48,476 nucleotides of DNA, from the NCBI GenBank assembly GCA_944363785.1, contig CALVVF010000013.1:1-48476 (forward strand), read 5' to 3'. Shown here one piece after another: positions 42,387 to 48,476 of this stretch (its first letter is position 1; each line of letters starts with the position of its first letter). A model generated the notes under the pieces. The model ran no database searches. It saw only the letters and a program-made list of their open reading frames with translations, and was not told the DNA's origin. A program made the translations under genes and the position numbers. Source of the DNA: an uncultured Bacilli bacterium (GTDB lineage: Bacteria > Bacillota_I > Bacilli_A > RF39 > UBA660).

Positions 42387-43976
42387 ATGAAGAAAAAAAT
42401 ATGGTTAGGAATCGTATTTGTTTTTGGTAGTATTTTAGTTGTCTTTTTTATCTATTGGTTTAGTCAAAGACTTGTCGAGCAGAAAGAACAGGAAAAAATG
42501 AACGAAATCAAAGAACAGTTTTCTCCTTCAGTCAAAACCTTAGCACAAAAGAAGTTATATCGAAAAGAAAATGATCAGTATGTAGAAATTGGTACTGTTT
42601 CTGAAGGTGTTTTTCTTCCCCTAGAAGAAATGGAAATTAATGATTTAGAAGATACTTTTTTTAAAATTTTTGATACTGATTATTACATTGACTATAAAGA
42701 CTTAGAGAAAACTTCTCCTCAATCAGATAATTCTCTTCAAAACTTTGTTTCGACAAAGATAGTAACCACGACAAAGACAAAGTTGTATCAACAAGATAAA
42801 TTAGCTTTTTCGCTTAATGAGTCCCTTTCCTTTGATGTATTACTACAAATAGGTAACACGTATTATGTAAAATTTTTAGGAAATATTTATTCGTTAAATG
42901 GCGACTTATCCATTCAAGAAAAAAAAGAGGTTACTACCCTTGAAAAATTAAGTGCCTTTACCTTTTCTGATGATATTAGTAAAGAAAAAGTAGCTGAAGT
43001 TCTATCGATACTTCAAGAAGAAGGGTATTCTAGTATTACTTCTTCTGATTTTATGCATTGGATAAAACAAGAAGGAACCCTTTCTCCGAAAAATATTTTA
43101 TTTCTAGGGAGCGAGGAACAAAAAGAAGAATTTCAGGAACTATTTTCTACATATTCTTATACATTAGAAACCGATATTGATGTTTCATTTCAAGAAGGAC
43201 AACAGCAACTTCAAGTAGGGGATACCACGTACTTTTATTACACAATTACCAAGGATACTTCCAAAGAACGAGTGCTCGAAATGCTAAATGGAATAAAACA
43301 AATCGAAAATCCTATCCAAGAAGTAGCCGTATTAAATTATCATTTTTTCTATGACCCACAATTAGGACAATGTAATGAATCGATCTGTACTTCAATTGAA
43401 AACTTTAGAAGTCAATTGGACTACTTGAAAGAAAACAACTTTAAAGTACTTACGATGAGAGAATTTAATGATTGGATGGATGGGAAGATTGACTTTGATC
43501 AAAGAAGTGTTTTAATTACAATCGATGATGGAGCAGCAGGAACCTTTGATTTATTGCCTGCTATTTTAGAAGAATACCAAATGCCAGCAACATTATTTTT
43601 GATTAGTGGATGGTGGCCAATATCTCGTTATCAGTCTTCCTCTTATTTAGAAATAGAATCTCATGGACATGATCTTCACGATAATCATTATTGTGTGAAT
43701 GGTCATTGTGGGTATAAAACTTTACTACTTTCTAAAGAAGAATTAAAAGCTGATCTTAAAACCTCGATTGAAACAATCGGTAGTGATTTAGCTTTCTGTT
43801 ATCCATTTTATCAAACCAATACGAACTTAATAGAAGCAGTAAAAGAGTCAGGTTTTTCTTTAGCTTTTGCTGGAGGCAATAAAAAAGCAACGAGAAAATC
43901 TAATAAATATTATATTCCTCGTTACATAATCTATAAGAATACTAGCTTAGCTAGCTTTAAAAACATGGTAAATTAG
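42387..43976 (+). CDS. Membrane-anchored CE4 polysaccharide deacetylase
   Basis: A 529-residue protein with an N-terminal helix (about 5-25), a long unrecognised outer region (about 30-310) and a CE4 (NodB) domain at about 313-528: VAVLNYHFFYD, SVLITIDDGAAGTFD (TFDDG in most), SHGHDLHDNHY (metal His pair), FCYPFYQTN. It should remove acetyl groups from peptidoglycan or another envelope polysaccharide. TIDDG is a conservative change, so activity is plausible. Its stop overlaps that of the converging gene by two bases. Confidence 0.92.
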   Translation: MKKKIWLGIVFVFGSILVVFFIYWFSQRLVEQKEQEKMNEIKEQFSPSVKTLAQKKLYRKENDQYVEIGTVSEGVFLPLEEMEINDLEDTFFKIFDTDYYIDYKDLEKTSPQSDNSLQNFVSTKIVTTTKTKLYQQDKLAFSLNESLSFDVLLQIGNTYYVKFLGNIYSLNGDLSIQEKKEVTTLEKLSAFTFSDDISKEKVAEVLSILQEEGYSSITSSDFMHWIKQEGTLSPKNILFLGSEEQKEEFQELFSTYSYTLETDIDVSFQEGQQQLQVGDTTYFYYTITKDTSKERVLEMLNGIKQIENPIQEVAVLNYHFFYDPQLGQCNESICTSIENFRSQLDYLKENNFKVLTMREFNDWMDGKIDFDQRSVLITIDDGAAGTFDLLPAILEEYQMPATLFLISGWWPISRYQSSSYLEIESHGHDLHDNHYCVNGHCGYKTLLLSKEELKADLKTSIETIGSDLAFCYPFYQTNTNLIEAVKESGFSLAFAGGNKKATRKSNKYYIPRYIIYKNTSLASFKNMVN

Positions 43977-44701
43977 TTCTTTTTCTTTAATACCAAGACA
44001 TTTTCTTTTTCACTTTGTGCTTTATCTTCAACAAAACCTCTTTTCATTAAGTACTGATAGAGGTGCTTTTTATCTTCAATAATGAGTTGACGACTCATAA
44101 AACCGTCTTCTTTAGATTGCTCTAACCCACTATAGTAAGTTTGTAATAATTCCTGCATTTCTTTATCACTGATGGGAAAGTTTGACATTGTAGCTACCAA
44201 ATACCCAAGTAGATGAATATCCATCTGAAAGCAGATAGGTATAGCTTCTTTCTCATCCTTAGTAGTCATGGAAATATTGGTATCTTTTTGAATAGGAATA
44301 ATTTCTTTCTTCTCTTCTAATTCCTGATTTAAGATACTTTCGACATCTAAATCTAGTGGATTTTCTTTCAAATAGTGTAAAATAAGATCTCTATAGGCAT
44401 CCTCATCCTGATAACCTGCTGTATTATAGCGATCAAGTAAATCTTGTTCAATTGGAGAAATAGGATTTTCTTTTTGAAAACTTTTAGAATGACAGAGTAG
44501 ATAAACTAGTGTAGTTTGATATTTCCCAAAGACAAGATGTTTAGCTAAATTTACTAAAACAGGTTGATCTAATTGCTCAATATTAGAAAGATGTAGTACA
44601 TTTACTAAACTTTCTAATTTTTCTTTTTCCCCTTGTAGAAAAAGAATAGAAATATTTTCTGGTATTTTTTTAGACAAATAAATAAAATCTCCTAAATGCA
44701 T
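43973..44701 (-). CDS. Hypothetical helical protein
   Basis: A 242-residue protein I do not recognise. It is helical, with repeat-like motifs in the first half (LESLVNVLHLSNIEQLDQPV, HLVFGKYQTTLVYLL) similar to a TPR or HEAT-type array. No membrane segment. The start at 44701 follows AAAGGAGG; nine more upstream codons are open but lie before it. The stop codon overlaps that of the deacetylase (TTAG). Confidence 0.75.
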   Translation of the reverse strand: MHLGDFIYLSKKIPENISILFLQGEKEKLESLVNVLHLSNIEQLDQPVLVNLAKHLVFGKYQTTLVYLLCHSKSFQKENPISPIEQDLLDRYNTAGYQDEDAYRDLILHYLKENPLDLDVESILNQELEEKKEIIPIQKDTNISMTTKDEKEAIPICFQMDIHLLGYLVATMSNFPISDKEMQELLQTYYSGLEQSKEDGFMSRQLIIEDKKHLYQYLMKRGFVEDKAQSEKENVLVLKKKN

Positions 44702-44886
44702 TTTCTTCCTCCTTTGCCGTTTAGTCACAGTATAACACAGAATTTAACAATAATGAAGATGAGATTATATTAACTTATATTATGCCAAAAAATGAGAAAA
44801 GTGAAAGATAATGAAAAAAATCTAAAAAAAGAGAAAGTTATACGTAGTGTAAAGTCGACTATACTGACATAATTTTTTGAAAAAAA

Positions 44887-44915
44887 TTGCCAATCATTGA
44901 TTTATGTGGTATAAT
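44887..44915 (+). promoter_or_regulatory. Strong promoter of the 679-residue protein
   Basis: TTGCCA (44887-44892), 17 bases, TATAAT (44910-44915), with extended TGG. It lies inside a potential 5' extension of the frame, proving the later start. Confidence 0.88.
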
Positions 44916-44943
44916 AGCCAAGATTTTTAAAGGGGGAAATTAT

Positions 44944-46983
44944 ATGCCAAGAAAACCATATATCGAAGAATTTTCGAGTGAAGAAGCTATTCAAAAAATC
45001 CAAGAAGTAAATAATGATAAGAATAAATACTTTAAAGATTATGTGATGGGATTACCTCAGTATTATCTTACCCATCTAAAAGAAAAAGAGAAAAGAGTTT
45101 GGTTATTTGAACAGATTAAAGCTTTAGAAAATAAATATAGATTGGACCATTTTGAATTTAATTTTGACGAGTTTTGTCAATTTGTCAATTCTACAGGTTT
45201 GGATTTTTCAGCGGTAAAAGAAGATGGAACTAGTGATTTTGATTTTTCTTTATATTATGACTATCGTCTAATTGCTAAATCACAAGAAATTAGGTGGAAA
45301 AAGCGAAAGAGTTGGGAGTATTTAAGGGATATTCCTAATGAAGCTTTTGGCTTAGCTCAAACCTTATTGGAAACAGAGATTGGCCAGAAAGAATTCCCAA
45401 CTTTAAAAGATATTGTAGATCAAGAACTATCACGGGAAAATAAAATTTATACGAAAGAAACTTATGAAAGATTAATGCCAAATATTGAACAAATGGCAAA
45501 AACTAAAGATTACCGCTTTATTCATTATTGTTATGAATTTATTCCAGAAGAAGATCATGAAGCTTTTAAAGCCTTAACTGATTGGATAGATCGACGTGAT
45601 CCTCATTATTTTGATGAGTCCATTCATGAAAAAGGTGTTTTATTTCGTAGTCAAGATAGAATAGTAGAAAAACTTTATTCTCAAATTCATGAATTCCCAC
45701 TTAGCGATTTAAATAATTCTCAGAAAATGTATGACTATTTCAAACAAAAAGGAGTAACCACATTTCCTTTTCAAAGCGAGTTATTTCATTATAGTCAAGA
45801 TTTATATTGGGAAAGAATAGAAGACATTTATACTAGTGAGTTAGAAAAATTGTTCCAGCTAGCTAAACAGGGAAAGAATCCTTTCTTATCTAATCCGTTA
45901 GTCCATTCTTATGAATGTTATCTAGACATATTAGAGCATGCTAAAAAACGTATGCCTAAGGAAGTAGAAAAAATTGAAAAAATAAAAACTTGGTTTGAAA
46001 ACAGTAAAAAAGAAAAAGAAGAATTTGATGAAGCTACTACGACCATGAAAAATCAATTAAAGGATACTAAATTAACTTTGATGATTTTATCGACATTTAT
46101 CCATCAATATGCTACCTTTTCTACTATGAAGGAATTTTATCAGTATTGTTCAGAACAATTAAATCTAACTTCTAATTATGTTCAAAAAGCTTTTCTTACT
46201 TTTATAAAAAATGAAAGCGAAATGAATTCAGAATTAGGAGATGCGATTCGAGCAGGAAAAAAAGTAATGGAAGATAAAAGAACTCAGAAGATATCAGAGT
46301 TCCACCGTGAACGTCACCAAAAGGAAAATCAAGCTACGTTAAATAAATATGGTGATGATTCGATTTTAATGATGCGTCAATTTGTCAATGCCGAAGAAAG
46401 CACGATTAATAAGTTTTGTACAACGTTTAAAATAGATAGAAAAGAATTTGATTTTTTAAGAAAAATATGTCAAAAAGTAGATAGTGAAACTACAGAACTT
46501 GTCGATCAAAAAGCTACACTTGCGATGCAGAAATTCTTGGCTTTTATGCATAAAACAATAGATGAAGTAGCCCAAGAAATGCTCACTTGTAAAGAAGAAA
46601 ATAAACTATATGATTTATTAAAACACTATGAAACATATGGCTATGGTCCTAATTTTATCTGTCGCATGGCTAGTAAGTTATCTAAGCCAAAACAAGCGAA
46701 TATTATCGATCATTATATATCCAATAACCCTGAGGTATTTAGAGTGTTAAGACCTAATGAATTAAATGTAATGATGAGAAATTCAGCCGGTTTTTATCCA
46801 GGTAGTTTATTTTTAAATGGTCAAGTAGTTAAATTCAAAAACACTGAGTTAAAAGAAGCTATTCAAACATTAGAAGAAAAGAAAATACCAGTTAGTAAGG
46901 GTACTTTATTTGGTTCTTTGAATGCATTGAAAAAAGAAGTTAAAGAACCAGTCTATCAGAAGAGAATTCGACCTAAAATATAA
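44944..46983 (+). CDS. Large hypothetical helical protein
   Basis: A 679-residue soluble protein, almost wholly helical and rich in Glu, Lys, Tyr and Phe, without a family I recognise. It contains no Walker, HTH or zinc motif. Short relapsing segments such as PKEVEKIEKIKTWFENSKKE suggest coiled or HEAT-like pieces. A strong consensus promoter and an AAAGGGGG ribosome binding site suggest high expression. ATG 44944 is used. It may be a lineage-specific structural protein; no function can be inferred. Confidence 0.85.
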   Translation: MPRKPYIEEFSSEEAIQKIQEVNNDKNKYFKDYVMGLPQYYLTHLKEKEKRVWLFEQIKALENKYRLDHFEFNFDEFCQFVNSTGLDFSAVKEDGTSDFDFSLYYDYRLIAKSQEIRWKKRKSWEYLRDIPNEAFGLAQTLLETEIGQKEFPTLKDIVDQELSRENKIYTKETYERLMPNIEQMAKTKDYRFIHYCYEFIPEEDHEAFKALTDWIDRRDPHYFDESIHEKGVLFRSQDRIVEKLYSQIHEFPLSDLNNSQKMYDYFKQKGVTTFPFQSELFHYSQDLYWERIEDIYTSELEKLFQLAKQGKNPFLSNPLVHSYECYLDILEHAKKRMPKEVEKIEKIKTWFENSKKEKEEFDEATTTMKNQLKDTKLTLMILSTFIHQYATFSTMKEFYQYCSEQLNLTSNYVQKAFLTFIKNESEMNSELGDAIRAGKKVMEDKRTQKISEFHRERHQKENQATLNKYGDDSILMMRQFVNAEESTINKFCTTFKIDRKEFDFLRKICQKVDSETTELVDQKATLAMQKFLAFMHKTIDEVAQEMLTCKEENKLYDLLKHYETYGYGPNFICRMASKLSKPKQANIIDHYISNNPEVFRVLRPNELNVMMRNSAGFYPGSLFLNGQVVKFKNTELKEAIQTLEEKKIPVSKGTLFGSLNALKKEVKEPVYQKRIRPKI

Positions 46984-47030
46984 AGATAAATATAATCAAC
47001 TATAAAGATAATCAACGAAAAGTATTTTTC

Positions 47031-47059
47031 TTGACTTTTCTTTCAATTTTATATATGAT
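47031..47059 (+). promoter_or_regulatory. Promoter of the structured leader
   Basis: TTGACT (47031-47036), 17 bases, TATGAT (47054-47059). Confidence 0.85.
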
Positions 47060-47065
47060 TTAAAT

Positions 47066-47161
47066 AAGTGAGGAGATATAAGCAAGTAGTTGTGAGCTAT
47101 CTCGGGTAAGTTTTACCTACACATGTATTTGGAGTCACGAGGGGATTACTCGTGGCTTTTT
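47066..47161 (+). ncRNA. Structured leader RNA or small RNA, type unidentified
   Basis: From the promoter at 47031 an RNA of about 96 bases would run to an intrinsic terminator. Seen: an outer hairpin GAGATA/TATCTC (47073-47078, 47098-47103) with an inner CAA-GTAG-TTG; a second hairpin GGTAA/TTACC (47105-47117); and a single-stranded CTAC (47117-47120) that can pair with the GTAG loop as a pseudoknot. The 3' half of the terminator can also pair with ACGAGTA (47171-47177). This fits a riboswitch-like attenuator for the phosphodiesterase gene at 47255. I cannot match it to a known riboswitch class. Confidence 0.6.
47133..47161 (+). terminator. Intrinsic terminator of the leader
   Basis: AGTCACGAG/CTCGTGGCT (one G-U), 7-base loop, TTTTT. 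Confidence 0.88.
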
Positions 47162-47254
47162 CTGTTGGTTACGAGTAGAAGAAAAGAACAGTTAAAGGAT
47201 TAAGACGGAGTAAATATTAAGAAGTATATTTTTATAGATAGTGAGGAATAAAAT

Positions 47255-48364
47255 ATGAAGGTAAAAAATAATTATCAGGATTGCTTAACTAATATTGCTT
47301 GTTCAATTAGAAAATATTTTGGTCTAGCTTATCATCATCAAACCAATTCTTATCTTGATCAGTTATTGGAGAAAAAAAGACCTAATAATGTGGTGATGAT
47401 TTTATTTGACGGAATGGGTTCTAGAATATTGGAGCGAAGTTTAGATAAGGACTCTTTTTTCCTTAAGTCCAAAGTAAAAGATATTACTACTGTCTTTCCA
47501 GCTACAACAACGGCAGCTACCACTTCAGTAAAAACAGGATTGAATCCAGTTGAACATGGTTGGTTAGGATGGAATACGTATATTGAACCGATTGATAAAA
47601 CAATTACTTTATTTAAAAATAGTGAAAAAGGAAAAGAAGAAATATGTGAGGAATTTTTAAAGGTAAGAGATCTATTGGTAACTAAGACGATCGTTAGTGA
47701 ACTCAATGAGACTGGCGCTTATCGAGCAATGGAGCTTTTCCCATTTGGAGAAAATAAATATTCTAGTTTAGATGAAATGTTAGATAGAATAAAAAAGGAG
47801 GCGAATTCTTCCGGAAAGAAGTTTATTTATGCCTATGATGATGAACCGGATCATTCGATGCACAAATTTGGTCCAGACAGTGAAAAAGTAAGAGAGTTAA
47901 TTAGTGAAAGAAATCAAAAGATAGAAGGACTATGTAAGGAATTAACCGATACCATCGTGATCATTCTTGCTGATCATGGTCATATTCAAGTAGAACCTAT
48001 TTATTTAGCTGATTATCCAGAATTGATAAATATGTTAGAACGAACACCTTCTATTGAACAGCGAGCGGTATCATTTAAGGTAAAAGAAGGAATGAAAGAA
48101 AAGTTTAAAGAACAATTTAACCTTCATTTAGGAAAGTATTTCTCACTGTACGAAAAAGAGAATATTATTCGTAGTCAATTATTTGGAGATGGCAATCCTC
48201 ATCAATTATTTGAAAGTGCGATCGGTGATTTTATCGCAATAGCGGAAAACTCGAATAAATGTCTAATAACAGAAGGGGATACAGTATTATTTTCTCAACA
48301 TGCTGGTTATACTGAAGAGGAGATACTTGTTCCATTAATTGTCATAGATAAATGTGCTAATTAG
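47255..48364 (+). CDS. Type I phosphodiesterase/nucleotide pyrophosphatase
   Basis: A 369-residue alkaline-phosphatase-superfamily enzyme with two metal sites: MILFDGMGS, catalytic Thr in TTVFPATTTAATTS, YDDEPDHSMHKFG, ILADHGHIQ and SQHAGYTEEE. These cover all expected ligands (Asp, Thr, Asp, His, Asp-His, His). It may hydrolyse nucleotide or lipid phosphodiesters. No signal peptide, so it acts in the cytoplasm or is atypical. Ribosome binding site GAGGA; expression may depend on the structured leader upstream. Confidence 0.93.
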   Translation: MKVKNNYQDCLTNIACSIRKYFGLAYHHQTNSYLDQLLEKKRPNNVVMILFDGMGSRILERSLDKDSFFLKSKVKDITTVFPATTTAATTSVKTGLNPVEHGWLGWNTYIEPIDKTITLFKNSEKGKEEICEEFLKVRDLLVTKTIVSELNETGAYRAMELFPFGENKYSSLDEMLDRIKKEANSSGKKFIYAYDDEPDHSMHKFGPDSEKVRELISERNQKIEGLCKELTDTIVIILADHGHIQVEPIYLADYPELINMLERTPSIEQRAVSFKVKEGMKEKFKEQFNLHLGKYFSLYEKENIIRSQLFGDGNPHQLFESAIGDFIAIAENSNKCLITEGDTVLFSQHAGYTEEEILVPLIVIDKCAN

Positions 48365-48476
48365 GTAATGAAAAAAGTGAATATTCTAACAAAAATAACG
48401 AAATGTGTAGTTGTCAATGATGTGAGACTAAAAAAGTAAAAATAAAAAATCGATATGATATAGTTAAAATGTTAAT

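Noticed and set aside
44887-44943. N-terminal extension of the 679-residue protein
   Set aside because: A near-consensus promoter (TTGCCA-17-TATAAT) lies within it, so it is not transcribed.
1-48476. CRISPR array or phage structural genes
   Set aside because: No evenly spaced direct repeats with unique spacers, and no capsid, portal, tail or terminase-like proteins were seen. The only regular repeats are in coding sequence.

Overview
The window is AT-rich, uses the standard genetic code (TGA works as a stop, for example at 8246 and 36004) and carries strong AGGAGG-type ribosome binding sites, short U-tailed hairpin terminators and many extended -10 promoters (TGnTATAAT). This, an elongator tRNA-Met of the Bacillus type, RNase III followed by an RNase J paralogue, and a surface protein with Mycoplasma-type DUF285 repeats point to a low-GC Bacillota/Mycoplasmatota relative, probably an uncultured anaerobic host-associated lineage. 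Species cannot be named from the sequence. Most of the window is ordinary chromosome. The accessory content is a large serine recombinase, a BspA-like surface protein and several decayed genes.

Layout. 1-3020: a weak OGG-like protein, two XRE regulators with membrane tails, an unknown protein and gene remnants. 3025-5860: a DUF3048 membrane protein, a small ORF and a short RelA/SpoT homologue whose synthetase centre looks dead. 5887-10932 (minus strand): a NatAB-like ABC exporter, then an OpuC/EgtUV-type osmolyte or ergothioneine importer with a fused permease-binding protein. 11018-12762: a two-gene minimal SUF system (sufC-sufB). 12820-15052: a tiny ORF and a serine recombinase with an extra internal domain. 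15077-19673: a membrane protein, an amidohydrolase and the DUF285 surface protein. 19749-22090: an ABC-F protein behind a possible leader peptide, then an 81-residue protein and a membrane thioredoxin.

22217-33076: a GT-C-like membrane protein followed by a run of mostly minus-strand small genes: two DUF3592 paralogues, GNAT, flavin reductase, kinase-like, DUF5301, DUF4177, YbaK, flavodoxin and MmcQ/YjbR proteins. A SUFU protein and a J-domain gene broken by one stop codon follow. 33279-37912: an HD hydrolase, tRNA-Met, a GDPD-like pseudoenzyme, and a tight four-gene operon (secreted thioredoxin, Tim44-like zinc-ribbon protein, membrane J-protein, coiled coil) that looks like an undescribed membrane protein-quality module. 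37927-48364: a TroA-fold lipoprotein lacking metal-binding histidines with yidD; rnc with an RNase J paralogue carrying an N-terminal extension and a degenerate active site; a CE4 deacetylase; two unknown proteins; and a structured leader RNA ahead of a type I phosphodiesterase.

A recurring theme is a recognisable fold with its catalytic or ligand residues lost: Rel synthetase, RNase J, GDPD and TroA. All start sites were chosen by ribosome-binding-site position. Family assignments are from motif recognition only; no database search was run.
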